This document shows positions 8,356 to 13,263 of a DNA stretch of 13,263 bases, piece by piece. The position numbers were made by a program, and so were the translations under genes. This DNA comes from Dehalococcoidia bacterium UBA6808 (lineage in GTDB: Bacteria > Chloroflexota > Dehalococcoidia > GIF9 > UBA5629). The notes beneath the pieces were generated by a model. That model was not told where the DNA came from and made no database searches. It saw nothing but the letters and a program-made list of their open reading frames with translations. The DNA lies in contig DKFA01000010.1 in NCBI GenBank assembly GCA_002452695.1, positions 1-13,263 on the forward strand, written 5' to 3'. The stretch's first letter is position 1, and every line of letters begins with the position of its first letter.

Positions 8356-8371
8356 CTGGCTGATCTGTCAA
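8343..8371 (-). promoter_or_regulatory. Sigma-70-type promoter of the tetR operon
   Basis: Read on the minus strand, a perfect -35 (TTGACA, 8371-8366) and a near-perfect -10 (TATACT, 8348-8343) are separated by exactly 17 bp. Transcription would begin near 8336, giving a leader of about 50 bases before the GTG start of the regulator. No comparably good promoter was seen between the later genes of the cluster, which supports a single long operon. Confidence 0.8.
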
Positions 8372-8457
8372 TAGCGCGTATGCCCGGGATCCATTTATTC
8401 AAGGACATCTTCATCGCCCGCCCATCGATATTGCCATTAGCACGAACGGCAAATGTA

Positions 8458-9162
8458 TCACAGCGTACGCTGGCTGATAAAAGGACCATGCCAGAAATGA
8501 TACCAGACCTGCCCTGTGTAGCCGTTGACGCTAAGCATGCCATAAATGCGCCCGTCCCTGTTCACCTCGATGGTATAATAGCCATAGAAGCGGTATACAG
8601 CCCCGGTAGTCGTCCCCGGCAGATAATTATCGAGATAAGCCTGTGCGTTCCTGGCCGCAATTGTTTCTGTAACTGTCATCGGGATGGAAGGCTGCAGGTT
8701 GCCCCACATCATGCCGGTCATCATCCCATATTTGGCATTCCACATCATATTGGGGCCAGGCTCAGAATACATATCACCCGTGTAGGGATCGATCAAGGCC
8801 TCGTAGGCATAGATCCTGCTGCCTTTCTCCTTGAAGGAAACGTAGAAATTGTTCTTGAATTCCAGAATCGCTGACACTTCCAGATCGGGATCGTTATGCT
8901 TTTTCAGGTAGCCGTTAACGGCTTCCACCGCGCGGTCCATGCTGATGCGGTCGCCGTCATTCTGGTACGGCGCACCGGGCAGCATCATGCCGCCGCTGCC
9001 CATCATACCGCCGGGCCCGGTTACCCCACCGTGCCCGATGATGTCACCGGGCGCTATTTTGATCGTTGGCGGCAGCAACGACCCGTCAGAAGAACAACTG
9101 ATAATGATTAAAAAAGCTGCAATTATTGAAAGCGATAAGGTCAGATAAACCCATTTCCTCAT
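8458..9162 (-). CDS. Met/Gly-rich lipoprotein with PepSY-like repeats
   Basis: This 234-residue exported protein is of unknown function. It begins with a signal peptide (MRKWVYLTLSLS, then a long hydrophobic core) ending in a lipobox-like IISC, with Cys23 as the probable lipidated residue. Residues 38-67 form a Gly/Pro/Met-rich segment (GPGGMMGSGGMMLPG). Two related units follow, about residues 75-135 and 165-225. Each has a helix (AVEAVNGYLKKH; ARNAQAYLDNY) and strands ending in a YTG turn (IDPYTGDMY; VNGYTGQVW), the pattern of PepSY/YPEB domains. Fifteen Met residues, including five MM pairs (PNMMW, GMMTGMMWG), are unusual and could bind Cu(I) or act as an oxidant sink; that is inference. 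AAAGGAG precedes the ATG. It is transcribed divergently from the zinc-ribbon/TM2 gene and toward the tetR operon, but has its own promoter. Confidence 0.82.
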   Translation of the reverse strand: MRKWVYLTLSLSIIAAFLIIISCSSDGSLLPPTIKIAPGDIIGHGGVTGPGGMMGSGGMMLPGAPYQNDGDRISMDRAVEAVNGYLKKHNDPDLEVSAILEFKNNFYVSFKEKGSRIYAYEALIDPYTGDMYSEPGPNMMWNAKYGMMTGMMWGNLQPSIPMTVTETIAARNAQAYLDNYLPGTTTGAVYRFYGYYTIEVNRDGRIYGMLSVNGYTGQVWYHFWHGPFISQRTL

Positions 9163-9181
9163 CGGCTTACTCCTTTGCCAG

Positions 9182-9203
9182 TATAATCTACTCCAAGATT
9201 ATA
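9182..9203. promoter_or_regulatory. Perfect dyad over the lipoprotein gene -10
   Basis: TATAATCT-ACTCCA-AGATTATA is an inverted repeat with two perfect 8-bp arms and a 6-base centre. One arm contains the -10 hexamer of the lipoprotein promoter; the other lies in the start region of the transcript. It could be an operator or a 5' mRNA hairpin. Confidence 0.6.
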
Positions 9204-9228
9204 GCACCCAACTGTTTCCTAATGTCAT
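9198..9228 (-). promoter_or_regulatory. Extended -10 promoter of the lipoprotein gene
   Basis: On the minus strand the sequence TGCTATAAT (9206-9198) is a perfect extended -10 element. A -35-like ATGACA (9228-9223) lies 19 bp upstream, slightly long but tolerable with an extended -10. The leader would be about 28 bases and carries an AAAGGAG ribosome site. Confidence 0.6.
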
Positions 9229-9323
9229 GTCAGGCTAATAACTGAACTAAAATCGACTTTGCTGCACATTCATAGGTAACGACTGCTTATATGCACAACG
9301 CGACACTAAAATAAAATTTCAGC

Positions 9324-9352
9324 TTGAAAACATGCTTACTGACAAATAATAT
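9324..9352 (+). promoter_or_regulatory. Sigma-70-type promoter of the zinc-ribbon/TM2 gene
   Basis: TTGAAA (9324-9329) and TAATAT (9347-9352) are separated by 17 bp, each close to consensus. Transcription would start near 9359, leaving a leader of roughly 20 bases with AAAGGG before the ATG at 9380. Confidence 0.7.
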
Positions 9353-9379
9353 ATTAATATAGTCTGTATAAAAGGGTAG

Positions 9380-10213
9380 ATGCAGCAGATATATTACTGC
9401 CCGCAATGCGGGGGAAATGTTCAATACGGGATAGTCCGGTGTCCATCCTGCGGCTGCCCTTTGTACTGGCAACCCACCACTCCTGCACAGGAGCAACAAT
9501 ACACACCACCACCTGACCAGTTTCAGCCGCCTCCAGCTCCACAGGGCATATCCCCGGTACAGGGCACTACGCACCCGCAATGGGCCTCGCAGTTCGCTCC
9601 GCCTCCCACACCTCCGGTTACGCAGGATAAACAACCTGAACAACCTGAGCCAAATTTAAAGGAACGCCCTGTCATATATGGGATAATGCCCACGCAGACA
9701 CCCGCGCCAACTGAGCCTGCACAGGACCCTGAAAATTTGGCTGCTGTGGAGAAGCCTGCGCTTTCACTGATCGACAGAATAAAAGAGGCGCTCTGGCTTA
9801 CTCCACCGACACAGACGGCAAGACAATCCAGCAAGCAATATGCTGTGCGTCCTCAAACTCCCGCCGGTAACCAGAAGGAGCAATACCAGACACGACCTGG
9901 AAAATATGCTGGAGGACAAAACAGAGCGGTTAAAAAAGATGTCCTGGTGGCCTACCTGTGCTGGCTGTGCCTGGGCAGCCATTACATCTACTTGGGCAAA
10001 ACGCGCACTCAAGTCATCTTCTGGCTAACACTGGGAGGCTGCGGACTCTGGTGGATCATCGACGGGTTTAACCTGTCCGGTATGGTCAAGGACTACAATA
10101 TCGACCAGCTGCTCGGCAACGTCCTGCAGACCCGTGCGAGGCAGAACGTTAGAGAACCCAAAGACATTAAGGTAGAAAAGCGTTCCCCCGGCGGACCTGC
10201 TGAATTCAAATAA
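9380..10213 (+). CDS. Zinc-ribbon, proline-rich, TM2-domain membrane protein
   Basis: This 277-residue protein has three parts. Residues 7-26 form a small zinc ribbon with CPQCGG and CPSCGC pairs. Residues 31-175 are a low-complexity Pro/Gln/Thr-rich linker, probably disordered. Residues 185-240 are a TM2 domain: two hydrophobic segments joined by the short GSHYIYLGKTRTQ turn and ending WWIIDGFNL, the usual G-x-H-x-x-Y-L-G-K and W-x-x-x-D pattern of the family. A basic, hydrophilic tail follows. TM2 proteins are membrane proteins of poorly known function, and zinc-ribbon fusions are common in bacteria. Both ends probably face the cytoplasm. The ATG follows a weak AAAGGG site close by. It has its own promoter and is divergent from the Met-rich lipoprotein. 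Joint function with that neighbour is possible but unsupported. Confidence 0.85.
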   Translation: MQQIYYCPQCGGNVQYGIVRCPSCGCPLYWQPTTPAQEQQYTPPPDQFQPPPAPQGISPVQGTTHPQWASQFAPPPTPPVTQDKQPEQPEPNLKERPVIYGIMPTQTPAPTEPAQDPENLAAVEKPALSLIDRIKEALWLTPPTQTARQSSKQYAVRPQTPAGNQKEQYQTRPGKYAGGQNRAVKKDVLVAYLCWLCLGSHYIYLGKTRTQVIFWLTLGGCGLWWIIDGFNLSGMVKDYNIDQLLGNVLQTRARQNVREPKDIKVEKRSPGGPAEFK

Positions 10214-10308
10214 ACAGCCTGTTGCAACTGATATTAACAAGCGGCTTTCCAATACAACGATTGAAGCAGGCCGTCCCATTGAAAAAACCTCACTCCATAT
10301 TGGTGACC

Positions 10309-10323
10309 ATTGTCGCTGACAAT
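10309..10323. promoter_or_regulatory. Short dyad upstream of msrAB
   Basis: ATTGTC-GCT-GACAAT is a perfect inverted repeat with 6-bp arms, 55 bases before the msrAB start. It lies in the 164-bp gap after the TM2 gene, where I see no convincing -35/-10 pair and no clear terminator. It could be an operator, but repeats of this size can occur by chance. Confidence 0.3.
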
Positions 10324-10377
10324 TGCAGCCCGTTAACGTAACATGGTTCTTGAGTACATAGCAGGTGGTAAATAGAT

Positions 10378-11373
10378 ATGCCTGAACTGAATGAAAAACT
10401 AAAGAAAGCAACCTTCGCCGGCGGTTGCTTCTGGTGCATGCAGCAACCTTTCGAGACGCTGGAGGGAGTGAAATAGGTAACAGCAGGATACACAGGCGGG
10501 GATACAGACAATCCCAGCTATGAGGAGGTCTGCAGCGGCACTACGGGCCATTATGAGGCCGTGCAGATAACCTACGATCCGGCCGTCACCAGCTACGGGG
10601 AACTGCTCGATGTTTTCTGGAAGCAGATCGACCCAACCGATCCGGGTGGGCAGTTTGCTGACCGCGGATCTCAGTACAAAACCGCTGTCTTTTACCATGA
10701 CCGGGAACAGAAAGAGATTTCGGAGAAATCAAAGTCGGATCTGGGGAAATCAGGCAGGTTCAGCAAGCCGATAGCCACGCAGATATTACCCTTCAAATCG
10801 TTCTACCCGGCCGAGGATTACCACCAGGGCTACTATAAAACACAGCCGGAGCGCTACAAATACTACAAGAAAGGATCAGGCAGGGAAGACTTCATTAAAC
10901 AGGCCTGGCCGGAGCCGGCCGCCGGTTCTGCCTGCCGCAGAAAGCCGCCAGAGGCAGAGATGAGAAAATTGCTGACACCACTACAGTACGAGATAACACA
11001 GAACTGCGGAACGGAGCCGCCCTTTGACAACAAATACTGGGACAACAAACAGGAAGGCCTTTATGTCGATGTTATAACGGGAGAACCTCTTTTCAGTTCA
11101 AGGGATAAATTCGATTCCGGAACAGGCTGGCCCAGTTTCACCAGGCCGCTTAAATCCGACGGCATTGTTGAAAAAGAGGATAACAGCTACGGAATGAACA
11201 GGGTTGAGGTGAGGAGCAGGGAAGGCGGCTCACACCTGGGGCATGTCTTTGAGGATGGGCCGCTGCCGGAAGGCAGGCGCTATTGCATCAATTCAGCATC
11301 CCTCCGATTCATACCAAAAAAAGACCTGAAAAAAGAAGGCTACGAAGCCTATGAACAACTCTTCAGAGAATAA
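10378..11373 (+). pseudogene. msrAB: Methionine sulfoxide reductase MsrA-MsrB fusion, interrupted by an in-frame TAG
   Basis: The frame from the ATG at 10378 encodes a cytoplasmic bifunctional reductase that would repair both epimers of methionine sulfoxide. The MsrA part starts with ATFAGGCFWCMQQPFE (catalytic Cys16 of GCFWC) and continues after the break with VTAGYTGG, the EDYHQGYY block and GSGRE. The MsrB part runs from about residue 198 (LTPLQYEITQNCGTEPPF) through GTGWPSF and SHLGHVF to RYCINSASLRF, whose Cys is catalytic. The Cys in QNCGT may be the resolving Cys. A single TAG at 10474-10476 separates GVK from VTAGY; everything else is open and well conserved to the TAA. Translation may restart downstream, for example at GTG 10561, giving a product without MsrA Cys16 but with intact MsrB. 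The options are a very recent nonsense mutation, a sequencing error or suppression. A GGTGG site lies 9-10 bases before the ATG. Confidence 0.88.
10474..10476 (+). other. In-frame amber codon inside msrAB
   Basis: TAG sits between the AAA (Lys) and GTA (Val) codons in the conserved segment linking the GCFWC motif to GYTGG. One base change would restore CAG, GAG or AAG, giving Gln, Glu or Lys. No length change is needed, so this is a substitution and not a frameshift. It is the only interruption in 331 sense-or-stop codons. Confidence 0.9.
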
Positions 11374-11514
11374 TTTAACATAGTGGCAGTTGCGTAAATA
11401 CAGAATCGAGGCAATTGTTTAATACGCCACTGTATAATATATTGAACCTGGGGAAACGTTTTGCATGGTGGATCATATAGAGCCATTATTATCCAGACAC
11501 GGGAAATAAATCCA

Positions 11515-11543
11515 TGCACAAATAAACAAAACTTTACTATAAT
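11515..11543 (+). promoter_or_regulatory. Candidate promoter of the AhpD-like gene
   Basis: A perfect -10 TATAAT (11538-11543) lies 17 bp after TGCACA (11515-11520), which matches the -35 consensus at 4 of 6 positions. The leader would be about 23 bases. The surrounding 199-bp gap after msrAB is AT-rich and holds no gene that I can see. Confidence 0.45.
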
Positions 11544-11572
11544 TACCTGTTTAAACATCGGGAGCCGTAATA

Positions 11573-12049
11573 ATGAAATTCAGTAAAAGACTGTATAAAA
11601 AACCGGGCGATTTTTGGGGTGATCTCCGCTTCGTTTTCAGCAGACCCAGGCTGATGCGCGCCGTAAATAGGAACAAAGCCATACCATCCGATTTCAGGGA
11701 AAGGCTGATGCTGGCTGTGACCTCTGTTAATCAATGCCGCTATTGCTCATATTTTCACGCCGGTCAGGCGTTGAAAAGTGGTATAGACAGGGCTCAGATA
11801 TCCGACCTGCTGGCGGGTGAGTTCGCCGGCTGCCCACAGGAACAGGTCCCGGCCCTGTTCTATGCACAGCACTGGGCTGAGACCGACGGCCATCCCGACG
11901 CCGAAGCCGTACAGAAGCTCGAGCAAATCTACGGCGCAGAAGAAATTGAAGTTATCAGTCTGATACTGCGTATGATCCGCATCGGTAATATGAGCGGCAA
12001 CACCTGGGATTTCCTCAAATCCAGGCTTTCCTTCGGGAAGCCGGGATAG
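11573..12049 (+). CDS. Carboxymuconolactone decarboxylase family protein, AhpD-like
   Basis: This 158-residue, probably cytoplasmic all-helical protein belongs to the CMD/AhpD-like superfamily. The signature E-x11-C-x2-C-x3-H is complete: Glu43, Cys55, Cys58 and His62, in the segment VNQCRYCSYFHAG. In AhpD these residues carry out thiol-based peroxide reduction, accepting electrons through a CxxC disulfide. Many family members are alkylhydroperoxidase-like or of unknown function. GGGAG lies 8 bases before the ATG. Cofactor-free thiol-redox activity would fit beside methionine sulfoxide reductase as oxidative-stress defence, though it has its own candidate promoter and lies 199 bp downstream. 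It ends with TAG; the frame then stays open for only 15 codons, so normal use of TAG as stop is likely here. No partner peroxiredoxin gene is visible. Confidence 0.87.
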   Translation: MKFSKRLYKKPGDFWGDLRFVFSRPRLMRAVNRNKAIPSDFRERLMLAVTSVNQCRYCSYFHAGQALKSGIDRAQISDLLAGEFAGCPQEQVPALFYAQHWAETDGHPDAEAVQKLEQIYGAEEIEVISLILRMIRIGNMSGNTWDFLKSRLSFGKPG

Positions 12050-12120
12050 GCGGCGATGCGTAAGTGGCTGTCGACACAGTCGCCCTCCACAGTGTAAAAT
12101 CCCATGCAATAACTTGAGTG

Positions 12121-12141
12121 GGGTAAAGAGGATTTTTACCC
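12121..12141. terminator. Hairpin between convergent genes
   Basis: GGGTAAA-GAGGATT-TTTACCC forms a 7-bp stem with a 7-base loop. It sits between the stop of the AhpD-like gene (plus strand) and the stop of the zinc-ribbon gene (minus strand), 2 bases from the latter. It may serve as a shared bidirectional terminator, but there is no proper T-run on either side, so it is a weak call. Confidence 0.4.
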
Positions 12142-12143
12142 TG

Positions 12144-12374
12144 TTACTCTTCTCTCTTCTTATTCTTGTCCTGGAGCTTCTTCAGTTCCTGCTGCCTTTT
12201 CAACTCTTCCTCGCTCAATGGCTTGTATGCTGTCATCTGGTTGTTCTTTATTTCGATGGTAAAAAGGGCATGACAGCTCCAGCAGCGGTAGGGGCCGATG
12301 TAACCCGCATCGATCAGGGACATGGAACCTTCAACGCCACAGGCCGGACATTTTATCGTGAACATATAAATCAC
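12144..12374 (-). CDS. Small zinc-ribbon protein
   Basis: This 76-residue soluble protein has two cysteine pairs, CPACG near residues 9-13 and CWSCH near 31-35, separated by a short loop (GSMSLIDAGYIGPYR). This is the layout of a single zinc ribbon with alternating strands (YMFTIK, ALFTIEI). The C-terminal 25 residues are highly charged (SEEELKRQQELKKLQDKNKK) and probably form a helix. The start is uncertain. GTG at 12374 has AGGA 6 bases upstream. ATG at 12365, giving MFTIKCPAC, has an extended-SD-like GGTGAT 4 bases upstream and could be the true one. A good promoter lies just upstream. Zinc ribbons of this kind bind nucleic acid or protein partners; the specific role is unknown. The gene converges on the AhpD-like gene. 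Confidence 0.75.
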   Translation of the reverse strand: MIYMFTIKCPACGVEGSMSLIDAGYIGPYRCWSCHALFTIEIKNNQMTAYKPLSEEELKRQQELKKLQDKNKKREE

Positions 12375-12399
12375 CGCAATTCCTGGTGCAATATCCTAA

Positions 12400-12428
12400 A
12401 TTATGTGGGGAACAGCCGCACAAGTAAA
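12400..12428 (-). promoter_or_regulatory. Promoter of the small zinc-ribbon gene
   Basis: On the minus strand TTTACT (12428-12423, 4 of 6 to the -35 consensus) and CATAAT (12405-12400, 5 of 6 to the -10) are 17 bp apart. Transcription from about 12393 would leave a short leader containing the AGGA at 12384-12381. Confidence 0.5.
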
Positions 12429-12644
12429 GTTTTAGCGGCAAACAGACCTTCTCTGCCTGGATAAAACAACTGCAGCCACAATTATCCAGCCAGCGCATCT
12501 GTTTCAGCTATGTTGTCACAATTAACAGGACTGTATTAACCCTGCCTGACTTTGGTCTGCTTTCTCCTGCAGGACACATCTTAGCGCCTTTCCCGCCATG
12601 CTCCCGGAATAAGAATGCAACCGCTCTCGATAATATTTACTGCT

Positions 12645-12726
12645 TTGACCGCATGCGCCTGTCAACAGCCCGAAACAGGATATTTATACATGACAGACTG
12701 ACAGATAAAAATTGACCTTTTGACAG
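12645..12726. promoter_or_regulatory. Clustered TGACAG / TTGAC motifs, possible operator region
   Basis: TGACAG occurs at 12691, 12699 (8-bp period) and 12721, and its complement CTGTCA at 12659. TTGAC at 12645 and GTCAA at 12661 form a dyad with an 11-base centre, and TTGAC recurs at 12712 and 12720. The cluster ends 70 bases before the start of the CNNM/CorC-family gene. No good -10 fits the TTGACA at 12720-12725, so a regulator-binding array is more likely than a simple promoter. Confidence 0.3.
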
Positions 12727-12795
12727 CGCGTGAGGAAGCCGGAGCGCTGACATCACTTTCAAAGTGGCGGTTATTGCACTATTATAGATGGCGGC

Positions 12796-13263
12796 ATGAT
12801 CTATCTCGAAGTAATTGTAATAGTCTTTCTGGCAATGTTGAACGGCTTGCTCTCCATGTCAGAGCTTGCCGTTGTCTCTTCGCGCAGGAGCCGCCTGGAA
12901 CAAATGTATAAAAACGGGAACAAAGGAGCAAATGCCGCTCTTCAACTACTCGAGAATCCCAGCCGGTTCCTTTCCACCGTCCAGATAGGCATCACGCTTA
13001 TCGGACTGATCGCCGGCGCATTCAGCGGCGCCACCTTGGGCCACCGGCTGGGCATCTGGCTCGATTCTTTTGATTTGATTTCCCCATACGGGAACGCCAT
13101 AGGCATAAGCATTACCATCATCTGCATCACATACTTTTCCATTATCATTGGCGAGCTTGTCCCGAAGCAGATCGCCTTCGCCCAGCCTGAGATAATCGCC
13201 GCCTTTGTCGCCAAACCTATGGAGGCGCTTTCATTGATATTTACACCGGCTGTCCGGTTGCTT
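12796..13263 (+). CDS. CNNM/CorC (HlyC/CorC) family membrane protein, DUF21 domain, 3' end outside the window
   Basis: The first 156 residues of an integral membrane protein are present and the reading frame is open to the window edge. It opens with a hydrophobic segment (MIYLEVIVIVFLAMLNG), then the family hallmarks: LLSMSELAVVSSRRSRLEQ, ENPSRFLSTVQIGITLIGLIAGAFSG and SIIIGELVPKQIAF. These are typical of the N-terminal CNNM transmembrane domain of hemolysin-like/CorC proteins, linked with Mg2+ or other divalent-cation transport. Full-length relatives continue with a CBS-domain pair and a CorC_HlyC domain, expected beyond the window. ATG at 12796 is the only Met start after the in-frame TGA at 12748. 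No clear Shine-Dalgarno precedes it, and a TATTAT close to the start hints at a very short leader. It is divergent from the small zinc-ribbon gene. Confidence 0.9.
   Translation, partial: MIYLEVIVIVFLAMLNGLLSMSELAVVSSRRSRLEQMYKNGNKGANAALQLLENPSRFLSTVQIGITLIGLIAGAFSGATLGHRLGIWLDSFDLISPYGNAIGISITIICITYFSIIIGELVPKQIAFAQPEIIAAFVAKPMEALSLIFTPAVRLL

Larger units (their letters stand above)
12375..12795. other. 421-bp divergent intergenic region
   Basis: No convincing gene is seen on either strand between the small zinc-ribbon gene (minus) and the CNNM/CorC-family gene (plus). Near its left end is the zinc-ribbon promoter. Its right third (12645-12726) is AT-richer and holds clustered TGACAG and TTGAC/GTCAA words. 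The middle (about 12430-12640) shows nothing recognisable: no tRNA, no strong hairpin and no repeat. A small RNA cannot be excluded. Confidence 0.5.

Noticed and set aside
10378..10476. Selenocysteine or programmed recoding as explanation of the msrAB stop
   Set aside because: The stop is TAG, not TGA, and falls away from the catalytic Cys (GCFWC keeps its Cys). Pyrrolysine remains formally possible but nothing in the window supports it.
11382..11431. AGTGGC...GCCACT hairpin after msrAB as a terminator
   Set aside because: Only a 6-bp stem with a 38-base loop and no T-run.
12114..12464. A 116-codon plus-strand frame over the small zinc-ribbon gene
   Set aside because: The minus-strand frame has paired CxxC motifs, a promoter and ribosome site. 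The plus frame has a hydrophobic run that is just the complement of the Lys/Glu-rich tail.
12720..12725. TTGACA as -35 of a promoter for the CNNM/CorC-family gene
   Set aside because: At 16-18 bp downstream the sequence is GC-rich (around GGAGCGCT) with no -10-like hexamer.
1..13263. CRISPR array, insertion sequence, phage or toxin-antitoxin genes
   Set aside because: No regularly spaced repeats, transposase/integrase motifs, terminal inverted repeats or paired small toxin/antitoxin frames were found on either strand.

Overview
The window looks like a piece of a chromosome from an uncultivated or anaerobic bacterium, most plausibly Chloroflexota (Dehalococcoidia-like). That is a guess from style: a lipoprotein-type family 5 solute-binding protein, large alkaline-phosphatase-superfamily proteins, a zinc-ribbon/TM2 protein and clear Shine-Dalgarno sites. 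No rRNA, tRNA, CRISPR array, insertion sequence or phage gene was seen.

Left part (1-8371, all minus strand): one likely operon read from right to left. It starts at a near-consensus promoter (TTGACA-N17-TATACT, 8343-8371) overlapped by a 16-bp dyad. The order is a TetR-family regulator (GTG start), an AMP-forming acyl-CoA ligase, two tandem paralogous type I phosphodiesterase/nucleotide-pyrophosphatase-like proteins 27 bp apart, and a secreted peptide/nickel-type (SBP_bac_5) lipoprotein. A strong 20-bp palindrome after the last stop may end the operon. My inference is a TetR-controlled system that binds a small molecule outside the cell, cleaves a phosphate or sulfate ester, and activates an acid as its CoA thioester. 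The substrate is unknown and no ABC permease is visible.

Middle (8458-10213): a divergent pair. On the minus strand is a Met- and Gly-rich lipoprotein with PepSY-like repeats, with an extended -10 promoter embedded in a perfect 8-bp-arm dyad. On the plus strand is a zinc-ribbon, proline-rich, TM2-domain membrane protein with its own near-consensus promoter.

Right part (10378-13263): a methionine sulfoxide reductase MsrA-MsrB fusion interrupted by a single in-frame TAG at its 33rd codon but otherwise intact; an AhpD-like carboxymuconolactone decarboxylase family protein with the EX11CX2CX3H motif; a convergent small zinc-ribbon protein on the minus strand; a 421-bp intergenic region with clustered TGACAG/TTGAC motifs; and the first 156 codons of a CNNM/CorC (DUF21, HlyC/CorC) family membrane protein running off the window. 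These genes suggest a redox and metal housekeeping neighbourhood, but they are separately promoted and no shared pathway is proven.

The points most worth following up are the unusual ligase/twin-phosphodiesterase/binding-protein operon, the patchy identity of the twin genes (a gene-conversion signature at their 3' ends), and the lone amber codon in msrAB.
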